Origin: Acidovorax sp. MR-S7 | Lineage (GTDB): Bacteria > Pseudomonadota > Gammaproteobacteria > Burkholderiales > Burkholderiaceae_C | Length of the DNA: 64,000 nt | Direction of reading: 5' to 3' | Assembly: GCF_000400995.2 (NCBI RefSeq) | Contig: NZ_DF238950.1 | Coordinates: forward strand, 136,100 to 200,099 | Part shown: piece after piece, positions 51,959-61,042 of the stretch | Numbering within the stretch: the stretch's first letter is position 1 | Layout of the letters: each line of letters opens with the position of its first letter | Notes under the pieces: generated by a model | Databases searched by the model: none | The model's input: the letters and a program-made list of their open reading frames with translations, nothing else | Told to the model about the DNA's origin: nothing | Translations under genes and position numbers: made by a program

Positions 51959-54167
51959 CAGAAGTAGTACGCGAAGCCCACGCCCACGGTGCGCCCGCGC
52001 ACGGGCAGCCCCATGACAGCGTCCGGCCCACCCTCCACCATCGCCGGGTAGTAGTAGCCGAACGAGTCGTAGCGCTTGTCGGTCAGGTTCTTGACCCACA
52101 GGTACAGCTCGGTCTTGCCGCCCGAGACGCCGGTGCGCAGATCCACCTGGTGGTAGCCGGGCAGCGTGAACTGGTTCTGCGGGTCGCCCGCACGGCTGCT
52201 GGCGAAGCGCAGGCCCAAGCGCGTGCTCCACGCGGGCGACTGCCAACCCATGAATGAGGCCAGCGGCATGCGGTGCTGCACGCCGATGCTGCCGCTCCAC
52301 TTCGGGCTGTCGGGCACGCGGTTGCCGGCCGCCGCGCCCGAGGTGCTGGTGGCGGCCACGCCGGTGATCTTGGCGTCGGTATAGGCCAGGGCCGCGTCCA
52401 GCGTCAGGCCGGCGGCGGGTTTCCAGAAGCCCGAGAGTTCCAGCCCGCGGCTGCGCGTGTCCACGTTCTCGGCGTACATGCCGAAGGTCATGACGTCGAA
52501 GAACAGCATGTGGTCGCCCTTGCCGCGCGACTCGAACAGCGCGGCGTTCAGGCCGAAGCGGCCGTCGGCGCTTTCGTGCTTGGCGCCGATCTCCAAGGCG
52601 TTGACGCGCGCGGCGGCGTAGGGCGCGTCCCTGCCGCCCAGGGTGACGTTGGTGCCGTAGTCGTTGTAGCCGCCGCTCTTGTAGCCGCGCGAGGCCATCG
52701 CGTAGAGGTGGGTCTGCGCATCCAGCGCCCAGCCCAGGCCCAGGCGCCCGGTGGTGTAGTGGTCGCGCAGCGCGTGGTTGTCCTCCGCGTAGCGGATGGG
52801 GCCGTCGTTGCCCGGCACGGCCTGCCAGCTCGCGCGCTGGCGCTTGCGGTCCCAGGTGTGGCGCAGGCCGGTGGTCAGCTTCAGGCGCTCGGCCACGGGG
52901 AAGGTGGCTTCGCCGAAGACGGCGCGGCTGGTGCTCTCCAGCCGGCGCAGCATGGTGCCGTTGGTGTAGTTGGTGGGGTAGAAATGGTCGAAGGCGCCGA
53001 ACGGCATGTCCACGTCGCGCTGGTGGCGCAGCCAGTTCAGGCCGGCCACCCAGAACACGCGGTCGCCGGGTCGGGAGGACAGGCGCAGTTCCTGCGAGGT
53101 CGTACCCTCCCCGTTGCGCATGACGAAGTAGCCGCCGTCCTCGGGCGCCATGCCGATCAGCCGCCGGTACTGGTGGCCTTCGTAGGGGATGTTCATCATC
53201 CAGGTGTCGGCCTTGACGTAGCCGGTGACCGAAGTCAGCAGCGCAAAGCCCAGGTCATGCTCCAGCGTGGCGCCCACGCGGTCCACGCTGCGGCTGTCGT
53301 TGGTCCACGGGGTGGTGCCGCGGTCCACCGCCACCGGGTCGCCGTAGGGGTGCAGCGCGAAGATGTTGGGATGGCCGCGCAGGCTGTCGTGCTGGGCCGT
53401 CAGGGTCAGCTTGGTCGTGGCCAGCGGCTGCCACAGCAGCGTGCCGCGCACGCCGGTGTCGCGCGGCGTGCTGACGACGGCGCCCGTCTGCCAGTCGTGC
53501 ACCCAGTGGTCGCTGGCGGTGCCGCGCAGCGCCAGGCGGGCACTGAGCGTCTCGCTCAGGGGGCCGCTGATGGCGCCCTCGGCCATGCGCTGCCGGTCGG
53601 TGCCGATCTCGGAGCGCACGTAGCCCTCGAAGTGCCGCGTGGGCTTGGCGGTGATGACGTTGATGGCGCCGGCCTCGCTGTAGTTGCCCAGCAGCGTGCC
53701 CTGCGGGCCCTTGAGCACCTCCACGCGCTCCAGGTCGAACGCCTGCGACGACATGTTGTTGACCAGCATCGGCTGGCCATCGACCGTCAGGCCCACCGAG
53801 GCGTCCTCGCCGCTGACCTTCTGCAGCGCGCCCACGCCGCGGATGCGCACGTTGGCATTCCACGAGTCGCCGCCGTTGGAGTTCATCTCCACGCCGGGGA
53901 TCTGCCACAGCGCCTCTTCCACCGAGAACAGCCGGCGCTCCTCCATCTCCTGGCCGCCAATGACGTTGACGCTGAACGGCACCTCGCGCGGCGCCTCGTC
54001 AGCCAGGCGGGCGCGCACCACGACGGGTTCGAGTGTCTTCGGCTCGTCCGCGCCGGGCGTGCGCGCCTCCTCGGCAGGCTGGGCCGCCGCCGCCAGCGCC
54101 CCCCCAGGGCGGCGAACGCGGTGGGGCGCAAGGGCAGGAACGGACGGCGGCGCGAGGGCTTGGACAT
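51958..54167 (-). CDS. TonB-dependent outer-membrane receptor with a signal-peptide frameshift at a G7 tract
   Basis: This is a full receptor beta-barrel, about 736 residues if read with one extra base. The body has a TonB-box-like start (LEPVVVRAR), a plug domain with FSVEEALWQIPGVEMNSNGG and VEVLKGPQGTLLGNYSEAGAINVIT, and 22-strand barrel sequence ending in GFAYYF. The signal peptide, SKPSRRRPFLPLRPTAFAALGG then ALAAAAQPAEEA, is split between two frames at a tract of seven G on the coding strand (54099-54105). Eight G would restore one frame from the ATG at 54167. Either phase variation or a sequencing or assembly slip explains this. It precedes the paralogue gene. Confidence 0.85.
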
Positions 54168-54296
54168 GGCTTTCCGATGGATACGAAAAAGAATGCGTCC
54201 AAGTGTTATTCAGCGACTTGCGGTGGCCGGCCCCCTTCGGGAAATAGAGTGCTCCAGGGCGGAAATCAGGGTCCACCCCATGGCGGAAGCGGTGCT

Positions 54297-55298
54297 TCAG
54301 AGCATGGCCGACGGCGGCGCGCCGTGCACCTCGCGGAACGCCTGGGCGAACTTGCCCGCGTGCGCGTAGCCGCACAGCGCGGCCACCTGCTGGATGCTGT
54401 GGCGCCGCTCGGCCAGCAGCTTGCGCGCGTGCTCCATGCGCAGCTGGCGCAGGTAGGCGGCGACGCCCATGCCGGTGCGCTCGCGAAACAGGCTCTTCAG
54501 GTAGCACTCGTTGATGCCCGCACGCCGCGCCAACTGCGCGATGGTGTGCGGCTGCTGCCATTCGGTGTGCAGAATGTCCAGCGCCTCGTCGAGTGCTGCC
54601 TGCCAGCGCCGCGATACCTGCCGCAGCGCCGGCAGGCGCGCGCCGGGGCCCGCGGCCATCAACTTGAGCAGCAGCTCCAGGCTGAGCGATTCCAGCTCCA
54701 GCCGCGCCAGCGTGGAGCCCCCGGTGCGCACCGCCAGCATCCTGCGCGCCAGGGTGCGCAGCATGGTGCCCGTGGCCTGCGAAGGCCGCAGGATGGCGTG
54801 GCTGTCGCGCCGGCCGAGCCAGGCCAGGTCGACCCCGTCCTCGTGCAGCGCGCGCGCCAGTTCGCGCGGGACGTCCACCGACACGCCGGTCATCAGCACG
54901 CCGCAGGGCGCGCGGTTGCGGAACACGCCGGGATTGCCATTGCGCAGAAAGATGCTGCCGGGCTCGCACACGGTGTCTTCCCGCCCGGCCAGGCGGAAGA
55001 TCGACCGGCCGTCCGCGATCAGGCCCAGGTTGAGGGTGTCGGGGTACTCGGCATAGACGCTCTCCAGCGGCGCATCGAGCTGCCAGTGCATGCGCCCGGT
55101 CATGATGCCGCTGCCGAACTCGTGCATGTCCGTCCAGCCCCGGCCATAGACCGGCGCGATCTCGTAGCTGAGCTGGCGCGCCCCCGGGCGCTGCACCGCG
55201 CGGGCGGCATCGGCGCGGAAGCAGTCGGAGTGCTTTTCGTAGAAGCTGCTGTAGCGCTCGAAGGGCGGCTGGCGCTGGCCGCGTGGCTGTACATGCAT
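54297..55298 (-). CDS. AraC-family transcriptional regulator
   Basis: This regulator has about 333 residues and a C-terminal double helix-turn-helix DNA-binding domain (about 235-333): the first motif is HTIAQLARRAGINECYLKSLFRERTG, the second LLAERRHSIQQVAALCGYAHAGKFAQAFREVHG. The N-terminal part is a ligand-sensing region of the PchR/siderophore-regulator type. A good GGGGAA ribosome site favours ATG at 55298; ATG at 55361 would add 21 residues. It is 129 bp upstream of the TonB receptor, in the same direction, and likely controls that cluster in response to a metal chelate or siderophore. Confidence 0.9.
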   Translation of the reverse strand: MHVQPRGQRQPPFERYSSFYEKHSDCFRADAARAVQRPGARQLSYEIAPVYGRGWTDMHEFGSGIMTGRMHWQLDAPLESVYAEYPDTLNLGLIADGRSIFRLAGREDTVCEPGSIFLRNGNPGVFRNRAPCGVLMTGVSVDVPRELARALHEDGVDLAWLGRRDSHAILRPSQATGTMLRTLARRMLAVRTGGSTLARLELESLSLELLLKLMAAGPGARLPALRQVSRRWQAALDEALDILHTEWQQPHTIAQLARRAGINECYLKSLFRERTGMGVAAYLRQLRMEHARKLLAERRHSIQQVAALCGYAHAGKFAQAFREVHGAPPSAML

Positions 55299-55433
55299 GG
55301 ACGGTTCCCCAGGACGAGACGAGAAGGCTGCCACGGCCTGCGGCCATGGCAGTGATGTCATCGTTGGGGCGAATCCGCGAGCGGCGCTGTTCGCAGCCTG
55401 TTGTGCTGGAGCGCTATTCTAAAGATCCACAGT

Positions 55434-55461
55434 TGCTATCATAAAAATAGCTTCAAGCGCT
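55434..55461. repeat. Dispersed AGCGCTT repeat, copy 6 (partial)
   Basis: Only the left half (ataaaaatagcttcaagcgct) matches the family; no inverted partner is seen. It lies between the AraC gene and the small unknown gene upstream. It looks like a decayed copy. Confidence 0.45.
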
Positions 55462-55554
55462 CCACACCATTGCGCGGTGGGGCATGTCTGTACCGGATGC
55501 GCTGGAGGCGCACCGGCCCGGGCCACGCCCCTGTTCGGTGTGACTGCCTCCGCA

Positions 55555-55980
55555 TCATCCCAGCAGCGCGAGCGCCTGGCGCCGCGCATCGTCCCGGTCG
55601 TCGGCCAGCAGCTTGGGGAACGGCAGCAGCTTGCTCACGGTGACGAAGCGCCCGGTGAGCAGCGCGCGCAGCGCCGGATCGGTGGTCACGTAGACGTAGC
55701 CCGCGCACCACTCGCGCAGGTCGCCCTTGCGGCGCTTGAGCCAGACCATGGAGGCACGTTCATCCTCGTGCGGCTCGTCGTCGTGGTCGTGGCTGGCGGG
55801 CGTCCACACGATCACGAAGCGCTGGCACTGGTCCAGCACGGCGTCCAGCGAGCGCAGCGTGCGCGGCACGCGGTCGGCCTCGCCCAGTTCCGGGAAACGC
55901 GCGTAGGCGATGGGCCATTCGCCGATGTCGAACAGCGCGGCATCGGGCAGGGGCGGGGTGAATTCAGGGCTTGTGGTCAT
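55555..55980 (-). CDS. Small hypothetical protein of the siderophore-uptake locus
   Basis: This is a 141-residue soluble protein with no signal peptide. It is rich in acidic and His residues in the middle (SHDHDDEPHEDERASMVWLKRRKGDLREW) and has two conserved-looking blocks, IAYARFPELGEADRVPRTLRSLDAVLDQCQRFVIVWTPA and VYVTTDPALRALLTGRFVTVSKLLPFPKLLADDRDDARR. I do not recognise it. The start overlaps the MFS gene by 17 bp. An HDHDDEPHEDE stretch could bind metal, but that is speculation. Confidence 0.75.
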   Translation of the reverse strand: MTTSPEFTPPLPDAALFDIGEWPIAYARFPELGEADRVPRTLRSLDAVLDQCQRFVIVWTPASHDHDDEPHEDERASMVWLKRRKGDLREWCAGYVYVTTDPALRALLTGRFVTVSKLLPFPKLLADDRDDARRQALALLG

Positions 55981-57202
55981 CAGGGTTCTCTCGTTGCAGG
56001 GAAGGCAGCCATGCCAGCAGCAGCGCCGTGACGGCCGCCAGGGCGGCGGCGCCCGCGGCGTAGAAGGTGGGCCAGTCGATCAGCGCGGCGAGCCGGCTCG
56101 CGCCCATGGTGGCGACGATGCCCGCCAGCCGCGCGCCGCAGAACAGCACGGCGTAGCTGGTGGCCGCTTGCGCGCCCACCGACCACAGCAGCGTGAGCGC
56201 GGCGCACACCACCATCAGGCCGCCCACCACCGCCGCCATGCCGATGGCGCCCGCGATGGCGGGCCCCTGTGCCTGCGCATGCACGCCCCACCACAGCAGG
56301 GCCAGGCATGCCAGCCCCAGTGCGGCGAAGGCGGCGAAGGCGCCCGCGTTGCCCAGACGGCGGATCAGCGGGCCGGACACGGCCGACGCGAGCAGCATGC
56401 CCACGGGCTGCGCGGTGCCGACCAGCCAGGCGATGCGCTCCAGCGGCACGCCCAGGTCGACCAGCATCACGCGGTTGAGCGCGGTCAAAGGAAAGATGGC
56501 GCCGGCGATGAGCACCAGCAGGCCCAGCCGCCGGCGCATGGCGCCCCGGCGCAGCGCCTCGTAGAGCAGCGCACCGCCATCGGCCGGGCGCCGGGCGCCG
56601 GGCGCGCGGTCCGCGCCCGCCAGGCCGAAGACCGGCACCAGCGCCAGCGCCAGCAGCAGGGCCACCAGCGCGAAGGTCGGCCCCCAGCCGATGCGCGCCA
56701 GCAGGCCGACGAACACGCCCCCGCCGATCAGCGCGCCCAGCGACAGCGCCGCCAGCTTGAGCGCGGCGGCCAGGGGCTTGGCCTGTTCGCCGGTCATCTC
56801 CACGGCCAGCGCGTCGAGGGCCAGGTCCATCGTCGCCACCGCCAGCGCCACCACCAGCCCCAGGGCGAACAGCAGCGGCAGCGCGGCGTGCTCCAGCAGC
56901 GCGACGGCCGCCAGCGCGGCCATGGCGACGGCCTGCGCGGCCACGATCCAGCCGATGCGCGGCGAGAGGAACGGCCAGCGCAGCCGGTCCACCAGCGGCG
57001 CCCAGAGGAAGGACAGGCCCACCGGCAGGTACAGCGCGAAGACCCAGGCCATCTGCTCCACGGGCATGCCGCGCGCGCGCAGGATGGGCGGCAGCCCGCC
57101 CTGCAGCAGCGCCACGACGACGCCGAAGCCCAGGTACAGCGCGCCGATGCCCGCGAACACGCGACACGGGCGCACGCCCGCGTCCAGGGTAGAGCTCACC
57201 AT
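55964..57202 (-). CDS. MFS transporter, FptX/RhtX-like siderophore permease
   Basis: This is a 412-residue major facilitator protein with 12 helices, of the AmpG-like group that includes FptX and RhtX, single-component permeases that import iron-siderophores across the inner membrane in Pseudomonas and Rhizobium. Signature stretches are LQGGLPPILRARGMPVEQMAW and FLWAPLVDRLRWPFLSPRIGW near the start. Its start overlaps the TonB receptor gene by 7 bp, so it is coupled to the receptor. The exact siderophore is not known. Confidence 0.88.
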   Translation of the reverse strand: MVSSTLDAGVRPCRVFAGIGALYLGFGVVVALLQGGLPPILRARGMPVEQMAWVFALYLPVGLSFLWAPLVDRLRWPFLSPRIGWIVAAQAVAMAALAAVALLEHAALPLLFALGLVVALAVATMDLALDALAVEMTGEQAKPLAAALKLAALSLGALIGGGVFVGLLARIGWGPTFALVALLLALALVPVFGLAGADRAPGARRPADGGALLYEALRRGAMRRRLGLLVLIAGAIFPLTALNRVMLVDLGVPLERIAWLVGTAQPVGMLLASAVSGPLIRRLGNAGAFAAFAALGLACLALLWWGVHAQAQGPAIAGAIGMAAVVGGLMVVCAALTLLWSVGAQAATSYAVLFCGARLAGIVATMGASRLAALIDWPTFYAAGAAALAAVTALLLAWLPSLQRENPDDHKP

Positions 57203-59550
57203 TGCACGTTCAGCGTGGCCAGGAAGGTGCGGCTCTGCCCGTAGTTGCAGAAGTCGGCCGCGTTGCAGGTGAAGTAGGTCTTGTCGAACAGGTTGCTCAC
57301 GTTCAGGGCCAGCGTGGTGCCAGCGCCCAGCTCGTAGCGCAGCATCGCGTCGGCCACCGTGTAGGCGGGGATGCGCTGGGTGTTCGCGGCGTCGGCGTAG
57401 GCCGCGCCGACATGGCGCACGCCGCCGCCCAGCGTCACGCCTGCGGGCAGGCGGTAGTCGGCCCAGAGCGAGGCCGTGGTGCGCGCCACCGAGATGGGGC
57501 GCTTGTTCAGGTCCACGCCGTTGCTGCGGGTGATCTTCGGGTCGAGCACGGAGAAGCCCCCGACCAGGTTCAGCCCCCGGGCCAGGTTGAACTTGGCCTC
57601 GAACTCCAGGCCGCGCGAATTCACCTCGCCGGTCTGCACCATCGCGTTGGGCAGCGACGAATTCGGGTCGCGCGTCAGCACATTGCGCTGGGTCAGGTCG
57701 AACGCGGCCAGCGTGTAGAGCTGCCGGGTGCCCGGCGGCTGGTACTTGACGCCGACTTCGACCTGCCGGCCGGTGGTCGGCTTGAACGGGTCGCCGTAGG
57801 GGTTCACGTTCACCGGCGGGTCGAACGAGGTCGAATAGCTCGCATAGGGCGCCACGCCGCTCTCGAAGTGGTGCATCAGGCCCACGCGGCCGGTGTACCG
57901 CATGAAGTCCTGGCGGGTGTTGCGGCGCGTGAGCGCGTTGTCGACGCGGATGTCGGCGTGGTCGGCGCGCAGGCCGAGCAGCAGGCCCCAGGCGCCCCAG
58001 CGGATGTGGTCCTGCGCGTACAGGCCCGCGAGCCGCTGCGTCCTGTCCGGGCTGTTGTTGGCCGCCGGGCGCGGGATGGGCTGGGTGTAGTCGGGGTCGA
58101 TGAGATCGAGCGACGGCGCCCCTGCCATGGCCTGGAGCTGCGTCCAGTGGTCGCGCTGCAGGTCCAGGCCGAACACCATGCGGTGCGCCAGGCTCCCGGT
58201 GGCGGCCTCGCCCTTGATGCGGGTGTCGAGGTTGATGGCGCGCATGCTCTCTTGCGACCAGGTGGCGTAGCGCGCCAGCGTCCGCTGGTCCGGCTGCAGC
58301 CGCAGCGTGCCCACCTGGCTTTGGTCCATCTCCATGCGCCAGTAGCGCAGGTTCTGCTGCAGGCGCCAGCCGCTGGCGAAGCGGTGGCTCAGCTCGTAGC
58401 CGGCGCTGGCCTGGGTGCGGTCGTACTGGTTGAAGCCGGGCGAGCCGTCGAAGAAATCGCGCCGGATGGGGCCGTAGGGGTTGGGCAGGATGGTGCCGCT
58501 GGAGGGCAGCACGCCGTAGAAGCCCCCGGTCGGGTCGTGCTGCCAGGAGGCCAGCAGGGTGAGCGCGGTGTCGGCATCGGGGCGCCAGGTGAGCGAGGGC
58601 GCGATGGCGATGCGCTCCTCCCGCGTCATCTGCACCGAGGTGTCGGCCTTGCGGCCCAGGGCGGTGAGGCGGTAGGTGAGCGAGCCGTCTTCATTGAGCG
58701 CGCCGCCGCTGTCGAAGCCCGCCTGCACGCGGCTGTGGCTGCCCACGGCGAGGTTCACCTCGCGCACGCGCTCCGCCGTGGGGCGTTTGCCCGCCAGGCT
58801 GACGATGCCGCCCAGCGGCGCCTGGCCGTAGACCACCGAGGCGGGCCCCTTGAGCACCTCCACGCGCTCCAGGAAGTAGGGGTCGATCTGCGGGATCAGG
58901 TACGAGGAGCCGCGCGGCAGGCGCAGGCCGTCCAGGTACTGGAAGGTGTCGAGCACCCAGCCGGTGCCGCGGAACGCCATCTGGTCGAAGCGCGAGATGT
59001 CGCCGCGGATGTCGGCCGACATGCCCGGCGTGTAGCGCAGCGCCTGCTGGATGCGCTGGGCGCCCTGCGCCTTGATCTGCTCGCGGCCGACGACGTGGAT
59101 GGACACGGGCGTCTCCATCACGGCCATGTCCATCTTGCCCGCCGTGGTGCTGCGGCGCGCCACGTAGCCCGCCACGGGGCCGGGGGCGGCCTCGGCCTGC
59201 GCCGATGCGCTCACGGTCACCGTGGGCAGCGCGGCGGCTGCGCCCGGCGCGGCGGCGCGCTCCACCACCAGCGTGCGCCCCTGCACGCGGCCCTGCAGGC
59301 CGCTGCCGGCCAGCAGGGCGCGCAGGGCGTCGGCCACCTCGTGCGGGCCTTGCAGGGCCGGCGCCGAGCGGCCCTGGGCCAGTTCGGCGGCGAAGGCCAG
59401 TTGCAAACCCGCCTGGCTGGCCAGGGCGGCCAGCGCGGGCGCCAATGGCTGCGCGGGAATGTCGAAGCGGACGGTCTGCGCGCCGGCGGCATGGATCTGG
59501 AACGCCAGGCCCAGGGCCAGGGCAGCGCGGAGGGGCGTGAAACGGTGCAT
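57196..59550 (-). CDS. TonB-dependent siderophore receptor with N-terminal signalling (STN) domain
   Basis: The 784-residue protein has a signal peptide (1-24), then an STN domain (about 26-100: RFDIPAQPLAPALAALASQAGLQLAF). A TonB-box region (LPTVTVSA), plug (MAFRGTGWVLDTFQYLDGLRLPRGSS, VEVLKGPASVVYGQAPLGGIV) and barrel follow, ending in NVQW. The STN domain marks a transducer receptor: substrate binding signals to the FecR-type periplasmic domain encoded upstream, which then frees the sigma domain. It belongs to the FhuE/FoxA/FpvA siderophore group. Substrate unknown. Confidence 0.93.
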   Translation of the reverse strand: MHRFTPLRAALALGLAFQIHAAGAQTVRFDIPAQPLAPALAALASQAGLQLAFAAELAQGRSAPALQGPHEVADALRALLAGSGLQGRVQGRTLVVERAAAPGAAAALPTVTVSASAQAEAAPGPVAGYVARRSTTAGKMDMAVMETPVSIHVVGREQIKAQGAQRIQQALRYTPGMSADIRGDISRFDQMAFRGTGWVLDTFQYLDGLRLPRGSSYLIPQIDPYFLERVEVLKGPASVVYGQAPLGGIVSLAGKRPTAERVREVNLAVGSHSRVQAGFDSGGALNEDGSLTYRLTALGRKADTSVQMTREERIAIAPSLTWRPDADTALTLLASWQHDPTGGFYGVLPSSGTILPNPYGPIRRDFFDGSPGFNQYDRTQASAGYELSHRFASGWRLQQNLRYWRMEMDQSQVGTLRLQPDQRTLARYATWSQESMRAINLDTRIKGEAATGSLAHRMVFGLDLQRDHWTQLQAMAGAPSLDLIDPDYTQPIPRPAANNSPDRTQRLAGLYAQDHIRWGAWGLLLGLRADHADIRVDNALTRRNTRQDFMRYTGRVGLMHHFESGVAPYASYSTSFDPPVNVNPYGDPFKPTTGRQVEVGVKYQPPGTRQLYTLAAFDLTQRNVLTRDPNSSLPNAMVQTGEVNSRGLEFEAKFNLARGLNLVGGFSVLDPKITRSNGVDLNKRPISVARTTASLWADYRLPAGVTLGGGVRHVGAAYADAANTQRIPAYTVADAMLRYELGAGTTLALNVSNLFDKTYFTCNAADFCNYGQSRTFLATLNVQW

Positions 59551-59596
59551 GCGGATGCGTCCTTGTGCGGAAGAAAGAAAAGGCTTTCTTCTGTAG

Positions 59597-59630
59597 GACG
59601 AACCGGGCGGCGGAACCCCCAAACTTTTTT
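59597..59630 (-). promoter_or_regulatory. Possible ECF-sigma (FecI-type) promoter of the TonB receptor
   Basis: Read on the minus strand, AAAAAAGTTTGGGGGTTCC (59612-59630) precedes CGTC (59597-59600), the type of -35 and -10 elements used by FecI-family sigma factors (CGTC at -10). It lies 47-80 bp before the receptor ATG. No sigma70-like promoter is seen in the same gap. Confidence 0.38.
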
Positions 59631-60894
59631 AACGTCCTGCGAGCAGCACACCGCCATTAGGCTCGCGCACGAGGCGCACGGGCAGCGCCGCAGGCAGGGC
59701 CTGGAGCCAGTCGTGGGCCTGGGCGATCTCCACCGTGCCGCTCACGCGCAGCGAGGCGGCGCGGGCGTCGGTGCGCAGGTCCATGCGGCTGTAGCGCGAC
59801 AGGCGCTGCACCGCATCGGCCAGCGGCGTGGCGTCGAAGTGCAGGCGGCCTTCGCGCCACGGGGCCGCCGGGCCGCCCGCTGCGCGGGCCGGGGCGGCGC
59901 CGGGGGGCACGGCCAGCCCCTGGCCTGCGGTGAGGGCGGCCGCCAGCACCTGGCCGCCGCGCTCGACGCGCACCCGGCCCGACTCCACCTGCACCAGCAC
60001 GCCGCCCGCCGGGTCCAGCTCCACGCCGAAGCGCGTGCCCAGCACGGTGACGCTGACGCCGCCCGCATCGACGACGAAGGGGCGCGCGGCCTCCGCACGC
60101 ACCTCGAAGAAGGCGGCGCCCTGCAGCAGGCGCACGGCGCGGCGGCGGGCGTCGAAGGTCACCTCGGCGCGGCTGTCCGCGTCGAGGGCGAGGAGCGAGC
60201 CATCCGGCAAGGCCCGGTTCAGGCGCTGGCCGCGCGGCGTGGCGAAGGCGGTCTGCCATTGCAGCGCCTGCGCCTGCCAGTGGCGCCAGCCCTGCCACCC
60301 CAGCACGCCGACCGCGCCCAGGCCCAGCAGCGAGGCCAGGCTCTTGCGCCGCCCCTTGGCGACGGCGGCCGGCAGGGCCTTGTCGCCGCGCCAGCGATGC
60401 AGCGCGGCCTCGACCCGCTCGCCCGCCACGGCCAGGTCGCGCTCCACGGTTCGCAGCGACACGCCCAGCCGCGCGGCGATGCCGGCCTGGCATTCGCCAT
60501 GGATGCGGTGGGCCTCGAACACCGCGCGCACCCGCGCAGGCAGGGCCGCCAGCGCGGCATCGAGCGCCGCCAGCGCCTGGCGGTACATCACCCCATCGGC
60601 CACGTCGGGCGCATGGGTGGCGCCCGCCCCGGTGTCGGCCGTCTGCGCCAGGTGGCTTTGCAGCCACTGCGTGCGCCGGTGCTGGTCCAGGTGCAGGTTG
60701 GCCGCCACGGTGCAGAAATAGCTGCGCGCATCGCCGATGGGCTCGGCACCCGCCGCCGGGCGCTCGGCCAGGCGCATCCAGGTGTCGTGCGCCACTTCGC
60801 GCGCCTGCTCGTCGCAGCCGAGGCGGCGGCGCAGGAAACGAACGAGGGATTCGTAGTGCAGCGGGAATTCATGCAGGAGGTGCGGCGCGGACAT
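59629..60894 (-). CDS. ECF sigma factor fused to a FecR-type transmembrane signalling protein
   Basis: This is one 421-residue chain with two roles. Residues 12-80 are sigma region 2 (VRFLRRRLGCDEQAREVAHDTWMRLAERP, SYFCTVAANLHLDQHRR) and 105-165 region 4 (LPARVRAVFEAHRIHGECQAGIAARLGVSLRTVERDLA). A short basic linker leads to a membrane helix (about 185-202), then a periplasmic FecR domain (about 212-310: PRGQRLNRALPDGSLLALDADS) and a C-terminal STN-like domain. The cytoplasmic anti-sigma domain that FecR normally carries is absent. IutY of Pseudomonas putida has this kind of architecture and is freed by proteolysis. It is 26 bp downstream of a Fur box. Confidence 0.9.
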   Translation of the reverse strand: MSAPHLLHEFPLHYESLVRFLRRRLGCDEQAREVAHDTWMRLAERPAAGAEPIGDARSYFCTVAANLHLDQHRRTQWLQSHLAQTADTGAGATHAPDVADGVMYRQALAALDAALAALPARVRAVFEAHRIHGECQAGIAARLGVSLRTVERDLAVAGERVEAALHRWRGDKALPAAVAKGRRKSLASLLGLGAVGVLGWQGWRHWQAQALQWQTAFATPRGQRLNRALPDGSLLALDADSRAEVTFDARRRAVRLLQGAAFFEVRAEAARPFVVDAGGVSVTVLGTRFGVELDPAGGVLVQVESGRVRVERGGQVLAAALTAGQGLAVPPGAAPARAAGGPAAPWREGRLHFDATPLADAVQRLSRYSRMDLRTDARAASLRVSGTVEIAQAHDWLQALPAALPVRLVREPNGGVLLAGR

Positions 60895-60919
60895 AGCCGC
60901 GAAGGATAGCGGACAACAT

Positions 60920-60938
60920 GAGAATGAATCGCATTATC
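60920..60938. promoter_or_regulatory. Fur box upstream of the sigma/FecR gene
   Basis: gagaatgaatcgcattatc matches the 19-bp Fur consensus GATAATGATAATCATTATC at 14 of 19 positions, with both outer arms nearly complete. It lies just before the ATG, so iron-loaded Fur would block the sigma/FecR gene. Confidence 0.75.
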
Positions 60939-60990
60939 TTCATCACCCGCGACCCCTGCAGCCTTGCGCGAAGCGTTCATTTCGCTATCG

Positions 60991-61036
60991 AAAAAAGAGC
61001 TGCCAGCGCTTGATGGAAAAGCGCTGGAGGCCAAAA
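60991..61036. repeat. Dispersed AGCGCTT hairpin repeat, copy 7
   Basis: ccagcgctt (61003-61011) pairs perfectly with aagcgctgg (61019-61027) over 9 bp around a 7-base loop, with an A-run to its left and ggccaaaaac to its right. It lies at the end of the cytochrome c gene, and the stem could end its transcript. Confidence 0.75.
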
Positions 61037-61042
61037 ACCCTC

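Noticed and set aside
57202-60909. Open frame of about 1200 codons on the plus strand opposite the siderophore receptor and sigma/FecR genes
   Set aside because: It spans two clear minus-strand genes and the gap between them, and its composition is that of an antisense shadow.
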